Of a stretch of 64,000 bases of DNA, positions 22,234 through 38,100 are shown piece after piece. The notes under the pieces were generated by a model. The model did no database searches. It had not been told where the DNA came from and worked only from the letters and a program-made list of their open reading frames with translations. Every line of letters begins with the position of its first letter. Position 1 is the stretch's first letter. The stretch spans positions 38,589,047 through 38,653,046 of the forward strand of contig NC_061510.1 of the NCBI RefSeq assembly GCF_022539505.1. Direction: 5' to 3'. A program made the position numbers and the translations under genes. This stretch comes from Lolium rigidum (Eukaryota > Streptophyta > Magnoliopsida > Poales > Poaceae).

Positions 22234-23784
22234 TGATGCGCGTAGATGTACACGTCCGTTGGGAACCCCAAGAGGAAGGTATGATGCTCACAGCGGCAAT
22301 TTTTTCCTCAGAAAGAAACCAAGGTTATCGAACCAGTAGGAGCCAAGAAGCACGTGAAGGTTGTTGGTGGAGGAGTGTAGTACGGCGCAACACCAGTGAA
22401 ACCGGCGCCAACGTGGAACCTGCACAACACAATCAAAGTACTTTGCCCCAACGTAACAGTGAGGTTGTCAATCTCACCGGCTTGCTGAAAACAAAGGATT
22501 AAATTTATCGAGTGGAAGATGGTGTTTGTTTGCAAAGAACAGTAAGAACAGTAGAAGGTATTCAGATGTAAAAGAATGAACCGGGGTCCACTGTTCACTA
22601 GTGGTGTCTCTCCAATAAGATAACTAACATGCTGGGTGAACAAATTACAGGCGGGCAATTGACAAATAAATATTCAATACATATCAATGATGGTTACTAT
22701 GTGATTTAATCAGGGCATTACGACAAAGTACATAGACCGCTATCCAGCATGCATCTATGCCTAAATAATCCACCTTCAGGTTATCATCCGAACCCCTTCC
22801 AGTATTAAGTTGTAAACAACAGATAATTGCATTAAGTATGGTGCGTAATGTAATCAACACAAATATCCTTAGACAAAGCATCAATGTTTTATCCCTAGTA
22901 GCAACAGCACATCCACAACCTTAAAACCTTCTGTCACGATCCCAGATTCAATGGAGGCATGAACCCACTATCGAGCATAAATAGGAGTTACAAGTATCAA
23001 CTTGGCCAGAGCCTCTACTAGCAACGGAGAGCATGCAAGAACATAAACAACACATATATGATAGATTGATAATCAACTTAACATAATATTCTATATTCAT
23101 CGGATCCCGCCAAACACAACATGTAGCATTACAAATAGATGATCTTGATCATGTTAGGCAGCTCACAAGATCTAAACAATGATAGCACAAGCGGAGAAGA
23201 CAACCATCTAGCTACTGCTATGGACCCATAGTCCAAGGATGAACTACTCACGCATCAATCCGGAGGCGGGCATGATGATGTAGAGCCCCTCCGGTGATGA
23301 TTCCCCTCTCCGGCAGGGTGCCGGAGAGCGATCTCCTGAATCCCCCGAGATGGGATTCGCGGCGGCGGCGTCTCTGGAAGGTTTTCCGTATCGTGGCTCT
23401 CGGTACAGGGGGTTTCGCGACGAAGGCTATTTGTAGGCGGAAGGGTAGGTCAGGGGGCGGCGCGAGGGGCCCAGACCACAGGGCCGCGCCGCCCTATGGT
23501 TTGGCCACCTCGTGGCCCCACTTCGTTATCCCTCCGGTCTTCTGGAAGCTTCATGGAAAAATAGGACCCTGGGCGTTGATTTCGTCCAATTCCGAGAATA
23601 TTTCCTTACTAGGATTTCTGAAACCAAAAACAGCAGAAAACAACAACTGACACTTCGGCATCTTGTTAATAGGTTAGTGCCGGAAAATGTATAATAATGC
23701 TGTAAAGTATGCATAAATCATTCAAGTATTGTCATAAAAGTAGCATGGAACATAAGAAATTATAGATACGTTTGAGACGTATCA
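22234..23784 (-). repeat. 5' LTR of the inverted Athila-like element
   Basis: This 1551-bp LTR reads TGATACGTCTCAAACG from 23784 on the minus strand and ends GCGCATCA at 22234. It is closest to the LTRs at 3227 and 9747. The next base to the right (23785) is Harbinger transposase. Confidence 0.9.
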
Positions 23785-23907
23785 ACCGCCGCCATGAGAA
23801 TCCTTGCATACGGAGCACCTGCTGATACACAAGACGACTACCTTCGCATGAGTGAGTCTACTGCCATTGAGTGCATGTACAAGCTTTTCCGAGCTGTGGT
23901 GAGAAAG
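23785..23907 (+). pseudogene. Harbinger transposase, middle piece
   Basis: This 123-bp stretch reads TAAMRILAYGAPADTQDDYLRMSEST...FRAVVRK in one frame, the segment that in plant Harbinger transposases lies between the N-terminal region and the DDE core. It is too short to stand out as an ORF. Its right end, GAAAG at 23903-23907, is the target duplication of the solo LTR; the same frame resumes at 26168 without loss. Confidence 0.85.
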
Positions 23908-26167
23908 TGAAAGATCGAGATGTCGCCTAGAGGGGGGGGTGAATAGGCAATTAAAAACTCTTACGGATTTGTCTTGTATAAATGCGGAATTAAACTATTG
24001 TTTAGTTTACAAGCACAAACCCTAGATATGCTAAGCTCAACTAAGTGTAATAATAATAACTAGAGCTAAGCAAGATAGGCACAAGATATATGTAGCACAA
24101 GTGATAGCAAGATATATGTACTTCAAGCACGATGGCTATCACAAGGAAAGAGAGCTCGGGTATAGAAATAACCGAGGCACACGGAGACAAGGATGTATTC
24201 CCGTGTTCCCTTCCTTTGCAAGAAGGTACGTCACGTTTGGAGTAGTGGAGGTCCCACGAAGGATTCCCCGCGCCACGAAGGCTCACCCTATTCTCCGAAC
24301 CACACCCACGAAGGATAATGGCCCTTTCCTTATGGTTAGCTTTTCCTCCGCTCCGGAGATGGCAAGCTCCACAACCACTTCACAAGCTCCACGAAGGGGA
24401 AGCCCGGGCCTCTTCACAATCTTCTTGAAGAGATCACCGGAGCACCAAGCACCAAGCCAACTAGGAGGTTTCCCTCCAAGAGTAACAAGCTCACGGTCTC
24501 TCACTCGAACTAATCGTGGTGGAGATCTCAACACTATGCAATGATGCAAAGCAAGAACACTAGAGGTGTTCAAGTCCTTCACTCTCAAATCCCACCCAAA
24601 CAACAAATGCTAGGATGACATTGGAGAGGAAGAACAATGGGGAAAGTCAACAAAAGACTCCAAGATCTAGATCCCAAGAGTTCCCCTCACTTAGAGGAGA
24701 AATGGATTGGTGGAGGTTGTAGATCTAGATCTCCTCTCTTAGATCCCTCAAGAATGAGCAAGACTCATGGGAGGGAACAAGAGAGAGAGCAAGTTCTTCA
24801 AAGGCAACAATGGAGGAGAGAGAATAAGAAGAACTGACTCAAAGGTGGAAGAAGGGCTATTTATAGCCCAAGAGAAAATATAACCGTTGGGGAAAAGTTG
24901 GGCTGAGTCAACCATCGAGGAGGCCGGTCAACCGGGCCTGAGGCCGGGCCGTCCGGCCCAGGGCCCGGTCAGACCGGGACACAGACCGGACCAGCCGGTC
25001 CAAACCGGTCGGCAGGCCGGACCCCGACCGGGGTCACTTTGTATCGTCCAGGAGGTCACCCGGTTGGCGCCCGGTTGGCGACCGGTTGGCAACCGGTCGA
25101 CCGGACAGCACGCCGGGCCCGCCGGTCTGTAGGCCGGCTGACCGGGCGGCAGACCGGAACCGGCCGGCGCATGGGCAGGTCCGACCGGGTCCCTGACCGG
25201 GTGAGCCCGAAAACATGTTATACAAAAACTGTGATAACTTTTGTGTCCGGACCCCGATTGACATGAAACCAATTTTGTTGGAAATATGGAGACTCCTCAT
25301 AGAACTTTTTAGATGATTTTAGAGAGGGAGTCTCCCACCGTCAAGAAACGGTGAAGACGTCCAAACTCGAAAACGCAATAGAAGATGCATCCGGATTCCG
25401 TTTTCGATGAACTTGGGCTTGTTGTAAAGCTAGCAACAAGCTCAAGAACCTCACATGAGAGAAACACCAAGAAGAAATAAGGATATGCAAAGTATGCAAA
25501 GGATTGAGCTCCCTAAGACGATGCGATCAAGTTACTCAACCGAAAGCCCCTCTTAATAGTGCGGCTATCTATCCTATAATCCGGTCTCCCAACATCCACC
25601 TTGAGACCGGTAAAAGGAAAACCTAGCAAGGCCATACCTTTGCCTTGCGCATCCCGCTCGATCTTGATGATAACTCTTCAAGCTTCACTCAAGTCGGAAT
25701 GCCTCACTTGATCAATGTTGCTTTGTGAAGACTCACAAATGCTCCCCCATACACTATGATGGGAAAGCCCAATTGATGCACATCTTCACATGTCCATTAA
25801 CACCAAATGGACGACAAGCTTCAAGCATGTGATCCACTCAAGATGCTCATCTTGAACTTGCCCAACTCAACCTTGTATCTTCTCACACTCACTTAAGATA
25901 GAGCATGGCTAATATTGAGTTCCACATAAGAACTCCATCTTAATTTCTTCTTCTTGATCATATCACATATATATCTTCATACCGATGATCTTGATGCCAA
26001 TACACAAGGTATACCTTTATCTTCATGGCATCCATATTTGAATCCAACACATGGAGTACAAGTAATACCTATGGAATATTTCTTCATATAAACTCAATGA
26101 AAACATTAGTCCATAGGGGTTGTCATTAATTGCCAAAACCACACATGGGGGCAATGTACCCTTACAG
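23908..26167 (-). mobile_element. Solo LTR of a Copia (SIRE/Maximus-like) retrotransposon
   Basis: The sequence begins TGAAAGATCG and ends CCCTTACA, flanked by the 5-bp duplication GAAAG (23903-23907, 26168-26172), and interrupts the transposase reading frame exactly. On the minus strand it starts TGTAAGGGTACATTGCCCCC, followed by 'atgtgtggttttggcaattaatgaca', which I recall as the start of SIRE/Maximus-type Copia LTRs. The 2.26 kb has no internal region, primer site or ORF of note, so it is a solo LTR left by recombination between two LTRs. A GC block at about 24915-25205 is packed with ACCGG/CCGGT words. Confidence 0.85.
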
Positions 26168-26987
26168 AAAGTTTGGCAAATACTACTTGAGAGGGCCAAC
26201 TAAAGAAGAGACTGCAAGGATCATGGCACAAAATGTTGCGAGAGAATTCCCTGAAATGCTTGGAAGCATCGATTGTATGCAATGGTCATGGAAGAACTAC
26301 CCGTTTGCCTGGCAAGGTATATACAAAGGCCGTTATGGATATTGCAGTGTGGTGCTTGAAGCTGTGGCAGATTATGACCTGTGGATTTGGCATTCTTTCT
26401 TTGGCATGGCGGGATCACACTATGACATCAACGTGTTGCAACAGTCTTCGGTGTTCAGAAAACTAGTGGAAAATCATGCTCCACCATGCTACTATGAGAT
26501 CAATGGCCACCAATATACCAAAGGCTATTATCTAGCCGATGGTATATATTCAAAATGGGCCATTTTTGTCAAAACAATCTCGGCTCCATCAGGTCTGAAG
26601 AATTGCCAATTTGCTTCACGACAGGAGGCTTGCAGGAAGAATGTCGAGCGGGTATTTGGTGTGCTTGAAGCTCAATTTGCAATTGTCCGGTACCCTCCTC
26701 TAAGCTGGTCTCATGACCAAATGCGGGAGGTGATGCAGGCTTGTGTGATCATGCACAACATGATCATCGAGGATGACCGCAAGAATCATGGCAAGGGACA
26801 TGGTGGTCCCTATGAGTGTCAGGGCCCTCTTGCGGAGGTTGATCATGAGTTGCCTGCGGAATTTGCTGATTTTCTCGTCATGCACTCAGAGATCCGTGAT
26901 AGCAATGTTCACGAGCAACTTCAAAATGATCTCGTTGAGCATATGCGGAGGATCAAAGGATTATCAGCAAATGCCATGGCACCTTGA
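26168..26987 (+). pseudogene. Harbinger transposase, DDE catalytic domain (C-terminal piece)
   Basis: The frame continues KFGKYYLRGPT and carries the DDE nuclease core. The first Asp is in GSIDCMQW (codon 26271-26273), the second in SHYDINVL (26424-26426), and the Glu in NVERVFGV (26646-26648), all in place with the family's spacing. CVIMHNMIIED follows and the protein ends ...NAMAP at 26987. The domain itself is open, but it has lost its N-terminus to the solo LTR and other insertions; the ATG at 26130 lies inside LTR sequence, so any product would be artificial. Substrate in an intact element would be the transposon's inverted ends. Confidence 0.88.
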
Positions 26988-27253
26988 TCTAGCCCCATTT
27001 ATTACATTTGTTTAGTTGTTTTATTGTTTGTTGTATTTTAATTTGAAAACAATCTCGGCAAACATATTTATTTGTATGCTATATTTAATAAATGGTTGTG
27101 TTTTCGAAAACCCTATAAAAAAGTTTGGGGGACGCGACTGGGGAGCGATGTCCCCAGAACGCGGCACGAACAAAACACGTCCCCCAAACGCTCGATCCGG
27201 TGCCGTTTGGGGGACGCTTTGGGGAACGTGGTTGGAGATGCTCTAACATGTTT

Positions 27254-27943
27254 AGGGCATGGCCAACGCTCCATGCTGGATTACTTCCCTAGCCATCCAC
27301 GTAGGTTCGGGTGGCCCCAAAGTGGTAATCATATAGCTTGCAGAGCAAAGTAGTCTCCTGCAGGAGATGTTACCTCTTCATAGCAAAAGGTTGGCTAGAC
27401 AGACGCATGCAAGACTCGAAGGAGGATGACCATGTGAGACAGAGAAAAAGCTGAAACAATATCACAAAAAATGCTGCCACCGTTGGATGGTTGTGATACT
27501 TAATAGTTGCTCCATATATTTTAATCTGTATTAAATAATGGGAAAGCAGCATACCACTGCTCCTATAAATCATGCCCCTAGGGCATGGCCAACGCCTAGC
27601 TCCAACTTACTGCCATGTCAGACTCGGATGTCAGATCTCAGGTTCGGTAGTCGCTTCGCAGACAAAGTAGTGTCTTGCAGGGGAGGCTGCCTCCTTCGAC
27701 GTTAATGGAAAGAAAAAGAGCAAAAGTTGTAGAGAGAGAGGAGATCAAGCCTAAAGGTAGAACCAAACGGGACATGCGCACTCACATGGAGAAGCAACAG
27801 AATATTGGTAGAGAAAAGGTGGGTCCCAAGTGAAGTAGTGGCTTCCGCCGTGAGAGTTTTGTTTCAACTACTACTTCATTTTTATTTATTATTCTTTTAG
27901 ACATGGAGCGACATCAAGCGTATGCCATCATAGCTCATGCCCT
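27254..27943. repeat. Two adjacent related MITE-like repeats
   Basis: AGGGCATGGCCAACGC occurs at 27254-27269 and 27580-27595. Each starts a block whose end is an inverted CATGCCC (about 27571-27579 and 27936-27943). The blocks are about 325 and 363 bp and share further phrases ('agactcg', 'caaagtagt.tc.tgcagg'). TTA lies just outside the left end of the first and the right end of the second, which would suit Tourist-like MITEs. No coding capacity. Confidence 0.5.
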
Positions 27944-29800
27944 TAGCTACCTAGGAGGCTCACCGGCGGGAAAAAGGTGCAGTGGGCATTATAAAGTATA
28001 AACACGAAACCACCAACCTATCTTATTTCTACTCTTTCTCTGAGTCACATCCAACACCCTAGAAACAAAACAAAAGACACATTCAGAAACACCATGTACC
28101 AGGGTGAGCAGAGAAATATATACATCGCAGAAATATATACGTCATGTAACCATAAACTAATGTACATAAAAAATTGGAGCTAGATGTAAGCTCTTTTACG
28201 TCTACATACAAGCTTTTTTTGCATGCATATACAAGATAATATACATCTATACATCTAACTAGCAGGTAAAAGACACTATACTACTAGGTACTAGCTAAAA
28301 TATACATCTAGATATATGATTTTTTACATCTAGATAAAATCTATTATACATCTAACCACAAACTTATACATCAAAGATCTAACTAGCAGGTAAAAAGATA
28401 CATCATAGTAGCCTAAATATGAATCTAGATATATGCTACTACATCTGTCCATAATTGGATGTCTCAGCTTTATCAAAATATATATGTATTTAGACGTGTT
28501 TGTGTTTAGATACATGCAAATTGTGATGTGTGAGTATTTTACATCTAGATATCAGCATTTTATGTGCATATAGAAGCTAACATTAGAAACTAAGATGGAT
28601 CCAGTATAAACAGAACATACATCCACCTAGTCCTGATATACACATATGTATAAGACAAGTTACACTGAGATAGAAGGTAATATACATCTACAAATAGGAG
28701 CTACCATCTCACAGATACGTAATATACATCTATAAATGAACTGATATAGATTTATAAAAAACGACCCCTTACGGGTGCACACTGCAATTGAAGCAAACTA
28801 CCACTTATATTCAATGCTTACATACATGGCAAAGAAAAGCAAAACACAACAGTAGTTAAAATGAGATAACATGGATAACAGAGGATAAACAACAGGTAAT
28901 ACAACAAAGTAACTTCTCCTTGCTGAATCCAACAAGCCTGTGTTATTGCAGCAAACATTTGTTCATCAGTTTGCAAGGTAGAAACCACATATGCATCACT
29001 AGATGCAGAAATCACGGCCCATGCCCACAAAAAATTAAAACTACATCAAATATCTAGCTCAATAACAACAGGATCATAAGCAAAATTGTGAAGAACTAGT
29101 ATGATTTCTCATACTCGCCTTAGTAACAAATGGAACCATAGCTTGACGGGAATGAAGGGAAACCGCCCTCTTGCCCTACTGTAGTGTGCGCCTCTCGTCG
29201 TCGTTATCGCGGGATGAGGAGAACCGTCCCACAACCAGATCCTCTTCCATCGTGTCCGTGCTCCCACCATGCGACCAACGTTGCATCCACCACATCCACT
29301 ACCGAGCTTGGGTTCCCCTATCGAGGTGCATCAGCGGTGTGATGGACCTGGAGGAGGTGCGACTCGGTGGGAAATCAATGGAGGAGTTCGATACGGTGTC
29401 ATGCCAGTGAGAGGGGGGCGGCGGAAGCGGCCGGAGCCGGCCAGAAGCGGTGGCGCGTGGCATCCGGACTTCGCTTGTGAAGCAGTAACAGGGAACAGAG
29501 TGGCTTGTGAAGCAGTAACAGGGAACAGAGTGGAAGCATGCGATGGGGAGGCGCGGGTGGTGCTGGGTGTGGTGGATGGCGGCGCCAACGAGGTAGGGGC
29601 CAGGATCAAAGCAACAGGTACAGAGGATTTGGGAGAAAAAGCAAATGGGTGATACGCTCTCTCTCCGTGGGCGGAGGCACCGAGAAATGTCGTTGACTTG
29701 TGGCTAATGGTGGGGGATGGCGCTATCGTGAGGTACGCAGAGTGAGTACAGGATAAGTGAAGTTTGTGGTCAGCCAGGATAACCTCAAAATCACGAGTAC
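27944..29800. other. Intergenic stretch 3' of CDC48
   Basis: No gene is supported. From about 28100 to 28740 the sequence is full of degenerate 'tacatcta' words on the plus strand. At 29473-29532 a 30-bp unit starting GCTTGTGAAGCAGTAACAGG is exactly duplicated in tandem inside a GC-rich patch (29170-29660) whose ORFs I do not recognise. The CDC48 3' UTR probably occupies the last 100-200 bp. Confidence 0.45.
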
Positions 29801-29985
29801 TTGTTTTTCAGTAGGGTAGAAAACAAATTCAAGACGACAGGGCAAATAACCAGCAGATTATCAGTGCATCCCAATATCAACTTAAATAAGTACGTTGTCT
29901 GCCCGCGTCTTCCATACAAAGCATGACATAACGAGTGTATGAAGGAAAGGAAATCGTCGGTAAGTTAATGGTACAGCAACAGGAT

Positions 29986-34386
<4,401 letters not shown>

Positions 34387-34488
34387 CTAGGTTTCGGCGG
34401 CTCCGGGTGGTAGTTGCGGGGAGCGGTGGAGATATTGTTCCGCCGTGCGAAGAAAAAGTGAGGAGGCAGGCCGGGGGATTAGTTTACC

Positions 34489-34494
34489 TATATA
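34489..34494 (-). promoter_or_regulatory. Candidate TATA box of CDC48
   Basis: TATATA in the context CTATATAGG on the minus strand, about 135 bp upstream of the CDC48 ATG, followed by a C-rich leader. Only position and motif support it. Confidence 0.5.
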
Positions 34495-34799
34495 GCTTCT
34501 TTCTTGGAAGAGGGGTTTGGGATTCACCCCGGCTCGGGGAACGAGTTCTACACGGAGTCGATGACGTGCGGGGCCGGGACTCTTCGTGGCCCACCGGTCA
34601 GTGAGGTGGGGTTCTGTGCGGGCTCGGAGTCCCGATCGGGGAGCGTTCGGGTGGGGTACACGTGGAAGGCTCTAGAAGGTGTGCTCGTCTCGACTCGACT
34701 CGTGTGTGTAAAGAAGGAAATAGTTGTTGGATCGGGGTCGGATGGAAGATGATCTCCCTTCACAAGTTTGGTATCTTCACGACGAAGGATAGCTTGTAA

Positions 34800-34935
34800 C
34801 CGTGCTGTTCGTGGAATCGAATTGTCTTTCCGTTTTTTATCCATCATCAGTGTTTGGATCCATGTATGTTTAGACAAAACTGAGTCAATTATTTGGAACT
34901 TGATAGTACAATTATTTGGGACAGAGAGAATACTC
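34800..34935. repeat. Stowaway-like MITE end
   Basis: Read on the minus strand, 34933 leftward gives 'ggagtattctctctgtcccaaataatt', the usual look of a Stowaway MITE end, followed by a second 'ccaaataattgactcag' phrase at about 34900. The other end is unclear. Confidence 0.35.
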
Positions 34936-35124
34936 CGGTTACCACGGAATACATGAACTGGACAACAGGATTCGTAGAAGAAGCCAAGAAATTTTTTTTT
35001 TTTTTGAAAATAACCACCATATATTAAGCACGCAAGCCCGCCTCATTAAAAACCTTCCAGTCCCCTTCGGTACCCTGGAAGGAAAAGAGTGCGTCTGAAA
35101 ACTTGCGGCTATTAGAAGACAAAG

Positions 35125-38100
35125 TCAAGTTACATCAAGGGCGATCAGCTCCAACACGCAGGGAGGAGCTGCATCAAAAAGTAAACCAGAAAACCCTGAC
35201 TTGCCTAACTGAGCTAGAACATGGGCTACACCATTACACACCCTATCAATTTTAGAGATCGAGATATCCTGATAAATATGTAACAACTCTCGGGCTTCAG
35301 CCATTAGAGCCCATCCTCCTGAATGGTCATCCATGGAGCCAGAGATAGTTTGAACAATACGAAGACAATCAGATTCCAGGATCGCAGGCCAGCGACCCAA
35401 ATCTATCAAATGCTTCAAACCAGCTAACAAGGCCAGCAATTCCGCTTGTTCAGCAGTGGCACATGCAGTAACAAATCTCCATTCAGATAAGATAGTCCTT
35501 CCACTACTGTCTCTAATAATAATTCCAAGGCCAGCCGTCTTTGATGTACTGTCCCATCCAGCATCCACATTGGCTTTCACAAAACCCTCCGACGGGGCTG
35601 TCCACGAGGTAATACCCAGAGGACCCGCATTAGATATAGGAGCCGAAGTGTCAATAGAAGTCTGAGTGAAGGATAGATGATAGCTAACAAGATAGGATAC
35701 CGAGGCAGAAATCGAAGCTTTACCGTCTCCATGAACCACGTTATTTCTGTGGTGCCAAACCCGCCATAGCAAAAAGATAACCTTAGACCTCATAGATTTT
35801 GAAATACCCTCCAAGAGATGAAGTAGCCATTCTTTCCCCGTATATTGGAATGACTCCTCAGGTGGGAGATGCCAGTGGCTTCTCAGTTCATGTCGCAGAG
35901 CTCTAGCAAGGGTGCAACGAACAAGAGCATGGAAACCATCCTCTACCTCGCAACCGCAGATAGCACAGACCGGGGTGACCGATGGCATTCGCCGGTGTAG
36001 ACCAGAACGGACAGCCAAGGTGGCAGTAGCCGCCTTCCAGGCAAAGATGCGAACCTTTTGGGGTACTTCCGCCTTCCAAATTAGATTCCAAATGCCACGT
36101 TCGCCCACTGATTCCGATGAACTTTGTCCTGGGTTCACACTCAAGAGAGCTGATTGCATGCCTAGGCGATACGCCGATCTGACAGAGAACGAGCCGTTAC
36201 TTTCGCCGCTCCAAGCAACAAAATCCTCACATGCCCTAGCAGGGATCTTGATCGATAGGATAGTTTCAGCATCCCATGGGTAAAAAATTGCGCGGATAGT
36301 CTGTTCGTCCCAAGTCCTTGAAACAGGATCAATAAGCTCTGATACCCACTTTTTCCTTGAATTACTACGCCGACCATCCACCTTCATAGCATCCTGTCTA
36401 GGTAACCAGTTATCACGGAATATTTTCACTTTACTTCCCGATCCAATGCGCCAGATCACACCTTTCTTCAGTAATTCTAAGCCATGTAGAACTCCCTGCC
36501 ATGTTTGGGATTGATTTTGAATAAAGGCTGTGTCAAGTAAATCCCCTGTAGGATAATACCTAGCTTTAAGCAAACGAGCACACAGGCTATCCGGGTACTG
36601 AATTAGCCTCCATGCTTGCCTTGCAAGTAGTGCTTGATTAAAAATACGGAGGTCCCTGAAGCCCATACCGCCACATGATTTTGGTCTTGTAATTTTATCC
36701 CAGGACATCCAATGCATTCTTCTTCGGTCCTCCTCATCTCCCCACCAAAAATTCCGAATAATCTGAGACAAATCCTCAATAAGCCCATAGGGAAACTTGA
36801 ACACTCCCATAGCATATGTAGAGATGGACTGAAGAACTGATTTAATAAGGATTTCCTTTGCACCAGAGGACATGTACTTTTCACACCAATCAGTAGCATG
36901 TTTTGAGAATTTTTCTTTTGTAGATTTGAACTTTCCTTTTTTTAATCTCCCTTCAGGAACTGGTAGCCCAAGGTATTTTTCTTCGAAGCAAACAGTATCA
37001 TACTTCAGGATTCCTTTTAATTCCGATTGCACCTCAGGGGAGCATTTATCTCCGTACATGATTGAACATTTTCCCAAACTCACCAACTGTCCAGTTCCTT
37101 GCTCATATTTATCCAGAATAGATTTGATCACCATACCTTGATCAACGGTTCCCTCAAAGAATAACAGACTGTCATCTGCAAACAGCAGATGAGAAATACC
37201 TGGAGCTCTTCGGCATATATGAAATTCACGGAGAGCATTGCACTCTATTTCCTTCCTAATCAGGCAGGATAAACCATCAGCCACAAAGAGAAATAAGTAT
37301 GGAGAAAGAGGATCACCTTGGCGGATACCGCGGGATGGGGTGAAAGGGTCCAACATATTTCCGTTAAAGCGAATCGAGAATCGCACAGTGGTGACACACG
37401 CCATCACCCACCGTATCCATTGTCTATGAAAGCCCAACTTCGCTAAAACCCCTTCGAGAAAACTCCAGTCCACTCGATCATACGCCTTGGCTAAATCCAA
37501 TTTATACGCACAAAAATTCCTCCGTGCCGCTGAACCCGATTGAATAGAATGAATACACTCAAAAGCCATGAGTGCATTATCAGTTATAAGACGTCCAGGG
37601 ATAAAGGCACTTTGGGTCGGCGAAATTATGTCTTGCAAGATAGGACGAAGCCGATTCACGAGGCACTTAGATATCACTTTGAAGATCACATTACATAAAC
37701 TTATTGGACGAAAATCCTTCAGTTCCTCTGGGTCATTCTTTTTAGGAATTAAGACAATCGCAGTGTCATTGACCTCTGCAGGCATAATACCATCATGGAA
37801 AAAACGCTGCACCGCCTTGACAATATCATCACGCAACAGGCCCCAATTCCGCTGAAGAAAACGTGCAGGAAAACCATCAGGCCCGGGAGCTTTAAGGGGA
37901 CCAATTTGGAAGAGAGCATCACCGATCTCTTTTTCAGAAAACGGGGCACACAAGTCTGCATTCATGTCATCAGTAATACACCGGTCAAGCAGCCCCGTTA
38001 TAATATCCGGGTTTATGTTCTCATCTTTAGCGTAGAGGTCTTGGAAAAAATCCCTAGCCATATTCTCCATCTCAACAGTGTCAGACGTCCAAGTACCGTC

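Larger units (their letters stand above)
15833..23784 (-). mobile_element. Inverted Athila-like relative with a different coding module, split by a Mutator-like element
   Basis: Read on the minus strand from 23784 it has a 5' LTR (23784-22234), a tRNA-Asp primer site (22222-22205), a leader, two small ORFs (21966-21835 and 16849-16343), and then the same 3' non-coding region as the other copies (16300-15833). A Mutator-like element at 16863-21809 separates the two small ORFs. The 3' LTR is missing; the element ends at the inverted junction near 15833. At its right edge it directly abuts Harbinger transposase sequence. No gag domain like that of the other copies is present between LTR and 3' region. 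Confidence 0.78.
1982..27243 (+). mobile_element. PIF/Harbinger DNA transposon, split by nested insertions
   Basis: The left end starts GAGCATCTCC at 1982 and the right end is its inverse GGAGATGCTC ending at 27243. Both are flanked by the 3-bp target duplication TAA (1979-1981 and 27244-27246), as expected for the PIF/Harbinger superfamily. Sub-terminal sequence on both sides is rich in 'cccccaaa/tttggggg', extending the inverted similarity. Between the ends lie three in-order pieces of a Harbinger DDE transposase at 2515-2811, 23785-23907 and 26168-26987. The gaps are filled by LTR elements, so the original element was probably 2-3 kb. No Myb-like ORF1 was found in it, although the usual two-gene element has one. 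Confidence 0.88.

Noticed and set aside
26130..26987. Host gene for a nuclease starting at 26130
   Set aside because: The first 13 codons belong to the Copia LTR and the rest is the Harbinger DDE domain, whose earlier pieces are at 2515 and 23785.
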